This document shows, piece by piece, positions 36,552 through 45,668 of a stretch of 56,652 nucleotides of DNA (position 1 is the stretch's first letter; every line of letters begins with the position of its first letter). Source of the DNA: Desulfobulbus sp. Tol-SR (lineage in GTDB: Bacteria; Desulfobacterota; Desulfobulbia; Desulfobulbales; Desulfocapsaceae); the NCBI GenBank assembly GCA_000769715.1, contig JROS01000001.1, positions 1-56,652 on the forward strand. Reading direction: 5' to 3'. The notes below the pieces were generated by a model. That model was not told the DNA's origin, did not search any database, and worked only from the letters and a program-made list of their open reading frames with translations. The translations under genes were made by a program, and so were the position numbers.

Positions 36552-38090
36552 CTATGCTCTCAACTCAAAACGTTTGAGCTTTCCGGTCGCTGTCTTGGGA
36601 AGGTCATCGACAAACTCGATCCATCGCGGGTACTTGTAATGGGCGAGCGTTTTTTTGACATACTCCTTGAGATCCTTTTTCAATTGATCATCTGGGGCAT
36701 AGCCACGTTTCAAGACGACAAACGCCTTCGGTTTGACAAGGTTCTTGTCATCGGTAGCACCAACGACGGCGCATTCGAGCACTGCCGGGTGTTCGATCAG
36801 GCACGCCTCGACCTCGACGGGAGAGACCCATATTCCCCCTACCTTGAGCATGTCATTGGATCGACCGATGTAATAGAAGTAGCCTTCTTCATCCACAGCA
36901 TACTTGTCATCGGTGTTCACCCAATCACCCAGCATGGTGCTTTTCGTCTTCTGATGTTTATTCCAGTACGCGGCAGCCGCGCTATCCCCTTTGATGAGAA
37001 GGGTTCCGACCTCTCCGACCGGTATATCCTGAAAATTTTCATCCACTATGCGGGCGTCGTATCCGGGGACCACTTTTCCCGAGCTTCCCGGCTTGGCCTT
37101 GCCCGGGAGGTTTGAGATAAAGATGTGGCTCAGCTCTGTGGAACCGATGCCATCGATGATCTCAACGCCATGCCGCTGTTGCCAGCGTTTGAAGATATCA
37201 GCAGGCAACGCTTCCCCGGCCGAAACGCAGAGCCTGACACCGTCGAGGCTGCCCTCTTCCTGCAGCATCGAGCCATACAGGGTCGGGACGCCGAAGTACA
37301 GGGTCGGCCGGTAGCGGGCGATGGTCTCGTACACCGAGGCCGGGACCGGCCGAACCGGCATCAGGACGGAGGTCGCCCCGACACTGAAGGGAAAGTATAG
37401 GCCATTGCCAAGACCGTAGGCGAAAAAGAGCTTGGCCGCCGAGAAACAGATGTCGTGTTCCTGAATCCCCAGCACCTGCTTGCCATAGGTTTCGGCGGCA
37501 TAGACCATGTCATGCTGCAGGTGGATGGTCCCCTTGGGTTGACCGGTGGACCCCGAGCTGTAGAGCCAGAAGCAGGCATCGTCCGGGGTGATCGGCGCCG
37601 CCTCGAGCTGGTCGGATGCCCCCGCGACGAAGGAATCGAAACTGATGGTTCCGGCCGGGGCCTGTCCGTTCACGACGATGATATGCTTGAGGAAGCGGAG
37701 CTTGTCTTTGATCGGTTCGAACTTGCTGTAGAGTTCCTCGTCGATGATCAAGATCTTGGCACGGCTGTCGTTGAGAAAATAGAGGTAGTCCTTGGGTTGC
37801 ATCAGGGTGTTGAGGCAGATTGGTACCGCCCCGATCTTGATGGCCCCGAAGAAGGACAGGGGATAGAATTCCGAATCCAGCAGCAAAAGGGCGACTCGAT
37901 TCTCCATTTCGATGCCCAGCCCCTTGAGCGCATTTCCCACTTTGTTCATGCCTGCCTGGACCTGGGCATAGGTAAAGGCATTGTCGCGGCAGAGAATCGC
38001 AGTCTTCTGGCCTCGGCCTTCTCTGATGTTCCGATCGACGAAGTAGTCGGCGGCGTTGAACGTTTCTGGGAGATTCAATTCAACATGCAT
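36552..38090 (-). CDS. bamY: Benzoate-CoA ligase
   Basis: The enzyme makes benzoyl-CoA from benzoate, CoA and ATP, the entry step of the pathway. ANL motifs are FWLYSSGSTGQPKGTIHLQ, the family-specific FSAAKLFFAYGLGNGLYFPF, IDGIGSTELSHIFISN, and YYIGRSNDMLKVGGIWVSP. The C-terminus has the catalytic lysine in TATGKLKRFEL. Length (512 aa) matches benzoate-CoA ligases (BadA/BclA). AGGAGG precedes the ATG at 38090, and a sigma-54 promoter lies about 80 bp upstream. A substrate range including hydroxybenzoate cannot be ruled out. Confidence 0.94.
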   Translation of the reverse strand: MHVELNLPETFNAADYFVDRNIREGRGQKTAILCRDNAFTYAQVQAGMNKVGNALKGLGIEMENRVALLLLDSEFYPLSFFGAIKIGAVPICLNTLMQPKDYLYFLNDSRAKILIIDEELYSKFEPIKDKLRFLKHIIVVNGQAPAGTISFDSFVAGASDQLEAAPITPDDACFWLYSSGSTGQPKGTIHLQHDMVYAAETYGKQVLGIQEHDICFSAAKLFFAYGLGNGLYFPFSVGATSVLMPVRPVPASVYETIARYRPTLYFGVPTLYGSMLQEEGSLDGVRLCVSAGEALPADIFKRWQQRHGVEIIDGIGSTELSHIFISNLPGKAKPGSSGKVVPGYDARIVDENFQDIPVGEVGTLLIKGDSAAAAYWNKHQKTKSTMLGDWVNTDDKYAVDEEGYFYYIGRSNDMLKVGGIWVSPVEVEACLIEHPAVLECAVVGATDDKNLVKPKAFVVLKRGYAPDDQLKKDLKEYVKKTLAHYKYPRWIEFVDDLPKTATGKLKRFELRA

Positions 38091-38167
38091 TTTTTTTCCT
38101 CCTGGTGCCTGATTGATTGGAGACTGCCCCGATGGGCAACCGATGGTGCACACTATGCTCGTAATCA

Positions 38168-38183
38168 AGCAAGAATCACGCCA
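38168..38183 (-). promoter_or_regulatory. Sigma-54 promoter of benzoate-CoA ligase
   Basis: On the minus strand TGGCGTGATTCTTGCT matches TGGCAC-N5-TTGCW with GG and GC exactly 10 nt apart. It lies 78 nt upstream of the bamY ATG. The sigma-54 activator gene at 38833-40197 is 0.7 kb upstream, so regulation by it is likely. Confidence 0.75.
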
Positions 38184-38334
38184 GCAAAAACAGTGGCATC
38201 ATTTGCGCGGAGGAATTTTGAAGTGTATTGATTCCAGATAGATAGCTTAATGGTGGAGAGGGCCGAAAACGGTGCTTGGTCGACCTGGGGGAAAGTTTTT
38301 TTCGGTGGGAGAAAGATCTTATCTGGGGATATCT

Positions 38335-38748
38335 CTATTTGCGACCGCCATCGATGATTTCAACCAGAACCCCATTGAGGGCTTCAGGGTGGAGAAAGGC
38401 ATAATGTGAGCCCTCCCAGACCCGTGGTTTCCGGTCGATCATCTGGTAATGATTGGCGTTGAGAATCGGGATGGCGGCGGCAGTGTCCGGCACCTGAAAG
38501 GAAATGAGCATCACCCCCTCGCCATGCTTGTCGATAAACTGGTCGACAGGGCTGCCGCTGCGGGTGGAGCGCATCAGTTCGAATCCCACCTCGCCGACGT
38601 AATACCTGGCGACTTCGATCGATTCTTCAGCGAAGATATATTCGAGTTCGGGCTCTGCTTTGCCAAGAAGCCGTCCCCATCGCTGCTTCGCTTCCTGCAG
38701 GTCACGAACCGCGATACAGATGTGGTCGATTTTGTTGATCCCGATCAT
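38335..38748 (-). CDS. VOC-fold protein, methylmalonyl-CoA epimerase type
   Basis: This 137-aa glyoxalase/VOC protein begins INKIDHICIAVRDLQEAKQR, with a metal-ligand histidine, and ends AFLHPEALNGVLVEII, with the second histidine-glutamate pair. Methylmalonyl-CoA epimerases share length and motif layout. GGATAAGAG precedes the ATG. It follows the regulator gene by 84 bp and precedes bamY, so it may act on a CoA-ester of the benzoate route or in propionyl-CoA metabolism. The exact substrate is unclear. Confidence 0.8.
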   Translation of the reverse strand: MIGINKIDHICIAVRDLQEAKQRWGRLLGKAEPELEYIFAEESIEVARYYVGEVGFELMRSTRSGSPVDQFIDKHGEGVMLISFQVPDTAAAIPILNANHYQMIDRKPRVWEGSHYAFLHPEALNGVLVEIIDGGRK

Positions 38749-38832
38749 CTCTTATCCTCCATGCACAAGGTTGGGTTGCGGATTTCCGGCGGCCCTGGGA
38801 AAGCCGGCAGCGGGGCTTCCAGGTTGTGACGA

Positions 38833-40197
38833 TCAATGATATGACTCGCCGTCCGATGGCTTGATATTGTATTTTTTGATCTTGCTTCGCAGTGTGGGCA
38901 TCGAAATCTTAAGACGCTGGGCCGCCTCGGTACGTCTCCAGTTCAAGGCATCCAGGGTTTTCCTGATATGCTCCTTTTCCATGTTGTCCAACGAACAGGG
39001 GCCACCCTCGATTTCTTCCGTCTGAAGGTACCTGCACAGGATTGTATCAATGTCGTCGAGCAGCAGCACGCTGCCTCTGGTTTGGACTACCGCTTCAACC
39101 AGAACATTTTCAAGTTCGCGCACGTTTCCCGGCCATTGATGCGCTTTTAGCCGCTCAAGAACACCATCCTGCACATGCAGGACCCCGGAATGTAATTTGA
39201 GATTGATTTTCTGGAGAAAATGATCGACCAGTTCATCGATATCCGAAAGTCGTTCTCGCAGCGGTGGTAATTGAATGATGACCACCCGCAGGCGGTAAAA
39301 AAGGTCCCGTCTGAACTCGTTCCTGTTGACCATGCCGAACAGGTCGCGATTGGTGGCGGCGAGAATTCGACAGTTGGATTTCAGCGTCTCCTGGCCGCCT
39401 AGGCGCATATATTCATGGCGTTGGAGAAATCCCAGCAGTTTGCCCTGGACTTCATACGCCAGTTCGCCAATCTCATCCAGAAACAGGGTGCCGTTTCCGG
39501 CAAGCTCGATTTTGCCTTTCTGGGTGCGGCTGGCGCCGGTGAAAGCGCCTTCCATGTGTCCAAACAACTCGCTCTCGATAAGACTTGGGACCACGGAACT
39601 GCAATCAAGGGTCACGAAAGGTTCATTCTTATAGAGACTGTTGCGGTGAATGACCCGGGCAACGACTTCCTTGCCGGTGCCGGTCTCTCCCTGGATCAAA
39701 ACCGTGGTTCGTTTCTGGCACGCCAATCCGATGGTTTTGAAAATCTTTCGCATCTGCTCGCTTTTGCCGACGATCAGATCCGGATTCGAGTTCTTCGGTT
39801 TGGGGAGATCGTTCAATTTCACCTGCTCGGCCTCGAGCATGCTGGTGACGCGCTGGATCGCCTCTTCCACCAGATCTACGTCCAGCGGCTTATGAATATA
39901 ATCGAATGCCCCGGATTTCATCGCCTGGATGGTGGTTTCCATATCGTGATAGGCGGTGATCATTATCACCTTGGTGAGATGGCCTTCGTTCTGGATCCGG
40001 GTCAGTATCTCCAGACCGTTGCTGTCGGGCAGGTGAATATCGATAATCGCAATATCCGGCAGATGTTCACAAAACAGGGCGAACCCTCTCTCGCCGGTTT
40101 CCGCCTTGAACACCTGATGCCCTTTTTCAGTGAAGAACATCTCCAGGGTTTCCAGGATGGATACTTCATCATCGATCAGCAGGATCTTCAGCTTCAT
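38833..40197 (-). CDS. NtrC-type sigma-54 response regulator
   Basis: The regulator activates sigma-54 promoters when phosphorylated. The receiver (1-120) has DDEVS and the phospho-acceptor aspartate in IAIIDIHLPDSNG near residue 53. The AAA+ domain has GETGTGKEVVARVIH, the sigma-54 contact loop GHMEGAFTGAS and LFLDEIGEL. The C-terminal Fis-type helix-turn-helix is TEAAQRLKISMPTLRSKIKK. Length (454 aa) is standard. It is encoded 12 bp after the sensor kinase and its gene lies beside bamY, so it is the likely benzoate-pathway activator, comparable in place to Geobacter BamW. Confidence 0.95.
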   Translation of the reverse strand: MKLKILLIDDEVSILETLEMFFTEKGHQVFKAETGERGFALFCEHLPDIAIIDIHLPDSNGLEILTRIQNEGHLTKVIMITAYHDMETTIQAMKSGAFDYIHKPLDVDLVEEAIQRVTSMLEAEQVKLNDLPKPKNSNPDLIVGKSEQMRKIFKTIGLACQKRTTVLIQGETGTGKEVVARVIHRNSLYKNEPFVTLDCSSVVPSLIESELFGHMEGAFTGASRTQKGKIELAGNGTLFLDEIGELAYEVQGKLLGFLQRHEYMRLGGQETLKSNCRILAATNRDLFGMVNRNEFRRDLFYRLRVVIIQLPPLRERLSDIDELVDHFLQKINLKLHSGVLHVQDGVLERLKAHQWPGNVRELENVLVEAVVQTRGSVLLLDDIDTILCRYLQTEEIEGGPCSLDNMEKEHIRKTLDALNWRRTEAAQRLKISMPTLRSKIKKYNIKPSDGESYH

Positions 40198-40209
40198 CGA
40201 ACAGTCCTC

Positions 40210-41724
40210 CTATTGCACCGGGATCTGAATGGTAAAGCATGCGCCCCGGGGAAATATTTTTCGGACCTCGACGCGTCCCATGTGGGCTTCGGCAATACGT
40301 TTGACATTGTTGAGCCCTAGACCGGTCCCCCTGACCTTGGTGGTGAAAAACGGCTTGAAGATCTCCATCATAATATTGTCAGGTATCCCCGGGCCTTGAT
40401 CGGAAACCATAATTTCAACCATCTCCCCGAGTTCCTTGTCATATTGGCTGCGGAGATAGATTGTCTGTCCCGCCGTGGAGGCCTCGACGGCGTTTATCAG
40501 GAGGTTCAGGACGGCCTGGACGAGCAGTTGGCCGTCGATATGCATGAGGGGGATGGTGGGATCCAGGTCTGTATTGAGGATGATATTCTCCGATTCCAAT
40601 TTCATCTCCAGCAGTTCAATGGAAGAGAGCAGAACTTCGTTCAGGGATTCTTTCCTGGCATTCAACCGGATGGGTTTGGCGAAATCGAGCAGTTCCTGCA
40701 GTATTTTTTCGAGACGTTTCACCTCTCTTACGGAAATATCGACCCTTTTTTGGTCGTTTCCCTGCAATTGGGGGTTTTTCTTGAGAATCTGAAGATTCAT
40801 CTGCACCGCCGACAGGGGATTGCGGATCTCGTGAGACAGCGAGGTCGTCATCCGGCCGATGTCGGCCATCCGTTCCGATTCACGAATCTTCTGCTCCAAC
40901 TGCACCCGGGTGGTGATGTCGCGGCAGATGCCGATAACGGACATTCTGCCGTCCCACTCTGTAACCTTGGAGAAAATCTCGGTGGGATAGCATTCACCAT
41001 TGCGGGCAATGCGCTGATATTCGAACATCGGCAGGGAATCCCTGGTCGCTAATTTCGGATGATAGGCCGCCTTGACTCGTTTACGGTGGCCTGGAGCGAC
41101 GAAATCCCAGAATTTCTGGCCGATCATCTGCGAGGGCTGATATCCGTGCATCAATCCGGTCGCGGAGTTGACAAAGACCAGGACCTCATCGTGAATGACA
41201 ATGAATCCGTCATTGATCTCCTCGACTAAAATCTTATACCTCTGTTCCGATTCCTTCAATTCGGCCGTGCGCAGGCGCACCTGTTTTTCCAGGAGTTGGT
41301 TCTGCTTGAGAATTTTCTCCTGCTGCATGGATTGAAACAGATCGCTGAAGCGATGGATGGTATAGGTCAGACATCGGTTGATGTATTCGATGGCATCCTG
41401 CAATTCGTTGCCGGTGGTCTCTTTGACCAGCAAGGGAATAGAAATGCTACGGAAAAACTCAAAGGCCATCTGGACATCGGAGAGAGGGAAGCCGATCATC
41501 AGCCGCATTCGCGCGATCATCTCGATAAAGCGGTTGATGCGACTGAGATCGTTGTCGAACAAGGCGGTGATAAAGGATTCGTAGGCCTCGGTGACTGTGG
41601 CGACAATCTCACTTTCCGGCCGATCGGCGTACATGGCGCTGATCTGCGTTCTGACCGAGTCGATCCATTCCGCGAGGATGGCGCTTTTGTTATCGTCAAA
41701 GATGGCGATCAGTGAAGATCTCAT
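40210..41724 (-). CDS. PAS-domain sensor histidine kinase
   Basis: This 504-aa protein has no membrane segment and is probably cytosolic. Residues 1-165 form a helical region reminiscent of RsbR/RsbRD N-terminal sensor domains (IVATVTEAYESFITALFDND). A coiled coil then leads to a PAS domain (about 180-300) with ATGLMHGYQPSQMIGQKFW. The dimerisation histidine is in SLSHEIRNPLSAVQMNL, followed by an ATPase domain with VLNLLINAVEAS (N box), DQGPGIPDNI and RGTGLGLNNVKRI. ATG 41724 is chosen over upstream low-complexity codons. It is cotranscribed with the response regulator, and the soluble sensor suggests an intracellular ligand such as benzoate or benzoyl-CoA. Confidence 0.92.
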   Translation of the reverse strand: MRSSLIAIFDDNKSAILAEWIDSVRTQISAMYADRPESEIVATVTEAYESFITALFDNDLSRINRFIEMIARMRLMIGFPLSDVQMAFEFFRSISIPLLVKETTGNELQDAIEYINRCLTYTIHRFSDLFQSMQQEKILKQNQLLEKQVRLRTAELKESEQRYKILVEEINDGFIVIHDEVLVFVNSATGLMHGYQPSQMIGQKFWDFVAPGHRKRVKAAYHPKLATRDSLPMFEYQRIARNGECYPTEIFSKVTEWDGRMSVIGICRDITTRVQLEQKIRESERMADIGRMTTSLSHEIRNPLSAVQMNLQILKKNPQLQGNDQKRVDISVREVKRLEKILQELLDFAKPIRLNARKESLNEVLLSSIELLEMKLESENIILNTDLDPTIPLMHIDGQLLVQAVLNLLINAVEASTAGQTIYLRSQYDKELGEMVEIMVSDQGPGIPDNIMMEIFKPFFTTKVRGTGLGLNNVKRIAEAHMGRVEVRKIFPRGACFTIQIPVQ

Positions 41725-41823
41725 GGGAGCTCTTCCGGTGAGGAAAACTATTGGTCTAACAACGAATATGCGGCCTGCCGGAAGAGAGGTGTCACCACAT
41801 CTTCCGGAGGCCGCTCCGCGCAC

Positions 41824-41868
41824 GAGGGATACTGCCCTCGTCACTCCACCTGCCTGGCGGTATCCCTC
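41824..41868. terminator. Inverted repeat between the DUF35 gene and the kinase gene
   Basis: GAGGGATACTGCC (41824-41836) pairs with 41856-41868 with one mismatch, around a 19-nt loop. It lies downstream of the bam metabolic operon on the minus strand. There is no T run. Confidence 0.45.
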
Positions 41869-41976
41869 AAGCCGCTGCACTGCTGGGCCGCGAATTGCAA
41901 ACGGCGGCAGCAGGGCAGGGGGGCTTGGATCAACCCTGTATGTATTCCACGTTCTTTGTCGTCAATAACCCTGTAG

Positions 41977-42408
41977 CTATGCTTTTTTAAAGATATAGTT
42001 CAACTGGCCGTTGGCCAGGTGATTGACGACGGTGGTCATCGCCATGCCGATCTTGACCTCGGACAGATCGAGGGCGTTGTCGAGCCGTCCGAAGACCTGA
42101 TAGTCGCCGTAATCGAGCATGGCGATGCTGTAGGGCACGTCTTTTTCAAATCCCACAGGGGCGTACTGGAGCTGGCTGTAGGATACCAGTTTGCCGGCAC
42201 CGCTGACCTCGCGCCACTCCATGTCGCTGGAAAGGCATGCGGCACAGTCGGCCCGGGGCGGAAAAAACTTGGCCCCGCAGCCTTTGCAGACGGTATGCAT
42301 GACCTTGCCGCCTTCCAGATGGTCAATAAAATCGTTGACCCGTGTTGTTTTGGTGAAGCTCACCGTGCCGAATTTGCCGAAGCGGACATCTTCTTTTTTT
42401 TCACTCAT
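41977..42408 (-). CDS. DUF35 OB-fold zinc-ribbon protein, thiolase partner
   Basis: The N-terminal zinc ribbon has CKGCGAKFFPPRADCAAC (C-x2-C twice) and an OB fold follows (WREVSGAGKLVSYSQLQ). The 143-aa protein belongs to the DUF35 family, which forms stable complexes with SCP-x-type thiolases (for example BbsA with BbsB in benzylsuccinate oxidation). It starts 13 bp after the thiolase gene, preceded by GGAGG. It should channel or structure the thiolase active site in thiolytic cleavage of 3-oxopimeloyl-CoA. The substrate is inferred from the operon. Confidence 0.88.
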   Translation of the reverse strand: MSEKKEDVRFGKFGTVSFTKTTRVNDFIDHLEGGKVMHTVCKGCGAKFFPPRADCAACLSSDMEWREVSGAGKLVSYSQLQYAPVGFEKDVPYSIAMLDYGDYQVFGRLDNALDLSEVKIGMAMTTVVNHLANGQLNYIFKKA

Positions 42409-42421
42409 CTCATCCTCCAGA

Positions 42422-43591
42422 TTACTCGTTGCCAAGAATGGTTACGTTGCCGTAGATGCCCACCCCGCCGATATTATGCACCAAGCCGATCTGCGGATCC
42501 TTGACCTGAATGTCGCCTGCTTCACCCCGCAGCTGCAGGACAATGGTGCGGACCTGGCTGCCGCCGGTGGCGCCGATTGGGTGACCCTTGGAAAGCAGAC
42601 CGCCGTCGACGTTGACCGGGATGCTCCCCTCCTTGTAGGTCTCTTTGCCCCGGATCAGCTCCTTGGCCCCGCCGGGCGCGGCAAAGCCCAGGGCCTCGTA
42701 GGCCAGCAGCTCGGCGATGGTGAAGCAGTCATGGACTTCGGCCACATCGATATTTTTGGGTCCCACCCCGGCCATGGCGTAGGCCTCCTTAGCCGCCTGC
42801 TCCGCCGCCTTCAGCCCGAACAGACGATCCCGGCCGGCGAGGTTGACGCTGGCACTGGCGGTGCCTATTCCCTTGATCCACACCGGTTTCTTGCTGAAGG
42901 ACTTGGCCTTTTCGGCACTGGCGACGATCAGGCACGAGGTGCCGTCGGCGTTGGCACAGCAATCGCCGACCCGCAGGGGACTGGAGACCGGGCCCGACAT
43001 CATGTTCTTGGGGTCGGTGAAGTTTTCCAAGGCGACCGCCTTGCGGAATACCGCACGGTCGTTGAGCTGGCCGTAGGTCGAGGCCTTGACCCGAACCGCC
43101 GCCAGATCTTCCAGGGTGGTGCCGTACTTGGCCATGTGGGCCTGGGCGTGCATGGCGTAATAGGCCGGCATCATCGTGCCGAAGGGGCTCTCCCACTGGA
43201 TGTCGGCGCCGCGGCCCATCCGTTCCTGGCTCTCGGCCGAGGAGATTTCCGACATCTTCTGCAGGCCGATGACGGCGACGACGTCGTGCAGGCCGGAGGC
43301 CACCATGGCGTAGGCCATCTTGAGGCCGGTGCTCGACGACGAGCAGAGGGTTTCGACATAGAAGGTCGGCTGCGGGTTGAGCCCGAGGTATTCGGCAACG
43401 ACCGCTGACGGCGACCGCTGTTTGTCATATTCCGGGGCCGAGCACAGAATCGACGCATCGATATCCTTGGCGGTGATCCCGGCATCGGTGATCGCTTCCT
43501 TGAAACCTTCGAACGCCAGCTCACGGATCGATCCCGGATAATTACGGACAAATTTGCTCTGTCCAACTCCGATAATGGCTACTTTTTTCAT
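42422..43591 (-). CDS. SCP-x-type thiolase
   Basis: This enzyme cleaves a 3-oxoacyl-CoA with CoA. The catalytic cysteine is in VETLCSSSSTGLKMAYAM, the second active-site histidine in AEVHDCFTIAELLA, and GHPIGATGGSQV is the C-terminal histidine-glycine motif. Length (389 aa) is right for the family. Together with DUF35 and the SDR in the same operon it probably performs the last step of 3-hydroxypimeloyl-CoA beta-oxidation, giving glutaryl-CoA and acetyl-CoA. Its 96-bp upstream spacer contains a 14-bp hairpin. Confidence 0.9.
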   Translation of the reverse strand: MKKVAIIGVGQSKFVRNYPGSIRELAFEGFKEAITDAGITAKDIDASILCSAPEYDKQRSPSAVVAEYLGLNPQPTFYVETLCSSSSTGLKMAYAMVASGLHDVVAVIGLQKMSEISSAESQERMGRGADIQWESPFGTMMPAYYAMHAQAHMAKYGTTLEDLAAVRVKASTYGQLNDRAVFRKAVALENFTDPKNMMSGPVSSPLRVGDCCANADGTSCLIVASAEKAKSFSKKPVWIKGIGTASASVNLAGRDRLFGLKAAEQAAKEAYAMAGVGPKNIDVAEVHDCFTIAELLAYEALGFAAPGGAKELIRGKETYKEGSIPVNVDGGLLSKGHPIGATGGSQVRTIVLQLRGEAGDIQVKDPQIGLVHNIGGVGIYGNVTILGNE

Positions 43592-43611
43592 CGCTGTGTC
43601 CTTTTTGAGAC

Positions 43612-43669
43612 GAGCGCCTTGTCCGCTCCCGACGGTTTTGCATCGCGGGATGATCCGGACAAGGCGCTC
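43612..43669. terminator. 14-bp perfect hairpin between the SDR and thiolase genes
   Basis: GAGCGCCTTGTCCG (43612-43625) pairs perfectly with 43656-43669 (30-nt loop). It lies in the spacer between two co-directional genes, so it may be an attenuator or an mRNA-stabilising stem that separates expression levels inside the operon. Confidence 0.6.
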
Positions 43670-43687
43670 ATGCCCCCCAACGGGGTG

Positions 43688-44437
43688 TTAGATGTATTGG
43701 CCGCCGTCGACCTTGATGCATTCGCCGGTGATATGCTTGGCCTTGTCCGATGCCAGGAAGGCGATCAGGTTGGCCAGGTCGTCGGGTTCGCCGACCCGCT
43801 TGAGGACGATCTCGGCCATCGCCATGTCGACGATCTTGTCGCGGGCCTCGGACTCCTTCAGCATCGGGGTCTCGATCAGCCCGGGGGCGACGGCGTTGAC
43901 CGTCACCCCGAAGGCGCCCAGTTCCTTGGCCACCGCCTTGGTGTAGCCGATGATGCCGGCCTTGGAGGCGCTGTAGTTTGACTGGCCGAACTTGCCGCGC
44001 AGGCCGTTGATCGAGGTCACGTTGATGATCCGTCCCGATTTCTGCTCCTTGAGCAGGGGGGCGGTGTGACGGGTGAAATTGAAATAGCCCTTCAGGTTGA
44101 CCTCCAGGACCCGGTCCCACTGCTCCTCGGTCATCTTCCAGCAGACGCCGTCCCAGTTCATGCCGGCGTTGTTGACCAGGATATCGATTTTGCCGAAGGC
44201 CTCCAGGGCGGCCTTGACCACGGCTTCGGCCTCGGTGAAGGAGGCGATATCACATTTGACGCAGATGGCCTTTCGCCCCATCCCTTCGATCTGTTTGACG
44301 ATCGCTTCGGCCTCTTCCTTGTGGCTGCGGTAGGTCAGACAGACGTTGGCGCCTTCCTCGGCCAGCATCAGGGAGACGGCGGTGCCGATTCCCTGGGAGC
44401 CACCGGTGACGATGGCACTTTTACCTTGCAGTAACAT
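43688..44437 (-). CDS. SDR dehydrogenase, probably 3-hydroxypimeloyl-CoA dehydrogenase
   Basis: A FabG-like classical SDR: TGGSQGIGTAVSLML (cofactor loop), NNAGMNWDG, ITS-type serine in INVTSINGLRG, catalytic YSASKAGIIGYTKA, and C-terminus GECIKVDGGQYI. Length is 249 aa. CVICVKCDIAS-type beta strand patterns suggest NADP or NAD use that cannot be decided. Its place between BamA (which makes 3-hydroxypimeloyl-CoA) and the thiolase implies oxidation of 3-hydroxypimeloyl-CoA. A generic acetoacetyl-CoA reductase is the alternative. Confidence 0.87.
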   Translation of the reverse strand: MLLQGKSAIVTGGSQGIGTAVSLMLAEEGANVCLTYRSHKEEAEAIVKQIEGMGRKAICVKCDIASFTEAEAVVKAALEAFGKIDILVNNAGMNWDGVCWKMTEEQWDRVLEVNLKGYFNFTRHTAPLLKEQKSGRIINVTSINGLRGKFGQSNYSASKAGIIGYTKAVAKELGAFGVTVNAVAPGLIETPMLKESEARDKIVDMAMAEIVLKRVGEPDDLANLIAFLASDKAKHITGECIKVDGGQYI

Positions 44438-44479
44438 ACATTTCCCTCTTGGTGATGGTTGGTCGATTGATCGCTATGG

Positions 44480-45613
44480 TTATTCTTTCGGGGTTGCCAG
44501 CACGGCTGCCATCATCTCGGTATCCAGGGATTCTCCGGCGGCGAGGCGCTTGCGGTATTCGATGAAATCGATGACATCGGTGCCGGTGATCTTCTTGGTG
44601 TTGAAGGCGTTGAAACCGAGGAAGGCCTCGCCGGACATGTTGGCGGCCAGCCAGTGACGGTTGATCACCTTGGACTGATCCCAGAAAAATTTCTTCTTCA
44701 AGCGGATCCCCTCGATGCTCTTGATCAGGCAGCCGGGGAACAGGTTGGTATAGGTCCAGATGACCTTGTCGACTTCCTTGTCGAGCAGTTCGAAATCGAT
44801 CGTGGCCTTTTTCAGATAGTCGCGTCCGGTTTTGGCGGCGTCGCCGCTCTTGTACTCGCCGTACACCAGTTCGCCGTCGGCGACATAGGAATCGGTATGG
44901 ACGGTGGGGTTGCGGACCCACTTGCCGTTGTCCTTGATGACCGGCACACACTTGGAGATCAGGCCAAGGCGGAACATCTTGTAGGCGCTCCACATCTCGC
45001 AGGAGACACAGTTCCACATCGCCAGTTCCGTTGGCAGCATCCACGGCAGGAAATCGGTGCTGCCTCCATCCGGGGCGGAGCCGTGCTTGGCGCCGGCCTG
45101 ACCGAAGATCGCCAGGTCGCTGGAGATGGTGATATCGGTGGCCATGCCGATCTCCTGACCACCGGCCACCCGCATGCCGTTGACCCGGCAGATGGTCGGT
45201 TTCTTGCACGACAGAATACCGTCGACCATGGCGTTGAACAGATCCATGTAGATCCCGTACTCGTTCGGCCGTTTGGAGTAGTACTCGGCATACTCCTTGA
45301 CGTTGCCGCCGGTGCAGAAGGACTTGTTGCCAACGGCGGTGAAGACGCAGGCCACCACCGAGGAATCGGCCGAGGCCCGGTGAAAACCGGCAATGACCGC
45401 CTTGACCATCTCGGTGGTATACGAGTTGTACTGATCGGGATTGTTCAGGGTGACCCAGGCCGAGTACAGTCCGTCAACAAGGTTGCCCTGCGGGTCGCGG
45501 ATCGGTTTTTTTTCAAAAATTACGCCGGGGGCCTGGGTGGAAAAGATATCCTCGCTCCACAGGTGATGGTCTTTCAGTCCGGACTCTCGAGGCAGCCAAT
45601 TCAAATCGCTCAT
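44480..45613 (-). CDS. bamA: 6-oxocyclohex-1-ene-1-carbonyl-CoA hydrolase
   Basis: This is the ring-opening hydrolase, a crotonase-fold enzyme that converts 6-OCH-CoA to 3-hydroxypimeloyl-CoA. It is the marker gene of anaerobic aromatic degradation. The 377-aa length, FCTGGNVKEYAEYYSKRP, MRVAGGQEIGMATDITISSD and FGQAGAKHGSAPDGGSTDFL are typical of BamA/Oah. GGAGAATAG precedes the ATG. It follows had and fdhD on the minus strand. Confidence 0.97.
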   Translation of the reverse strand: MSDLNWLPRESGLKDHHLWSEDIFSTQAPGVIFEKKPIRDPQGNLVDGLYSAWVTLNNPDQYNSYTTEMVKAVIAGFHRASADSSVVACVFTAVGNKSFCTGGNVKEYAEYYSKRPNEYGIYMDLFNAMVDGILSCKKPTICRVNGMRVAGGQEIGMATDITISSDLAIFGQAGAKHGSAPDGGSTDFLPWMLPTELAMWNCVSCEMWSAYKMFRLGLISKCVPVIKDNGKWVRNPTVHTDSYVADGELVYGEYKSGDAAKTGRDYLKKATIDFELLDKEVDKVIWTYTNLFPGCLIKSIEGIRLKKKFFWDQSKVINRHWLAANMSGEAFLGFNAFNTKKITGTDVIDFIEYRKRLAAGESLDTEMMAAVLATPKE

Positions 45614-45668
45614 GTTCTATTCTCCTTTTTGCTCCACCGGGATAACCGGGGAAAATTCTTTTTGCAGG

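Noticed and set aside
38191-38206. Plus-strand TGGCATCATTTGCG as a second sigma-54 site
   Set aside because: The GG to GC distance is 8 nt rather than 10, and no gene follows on that strand.
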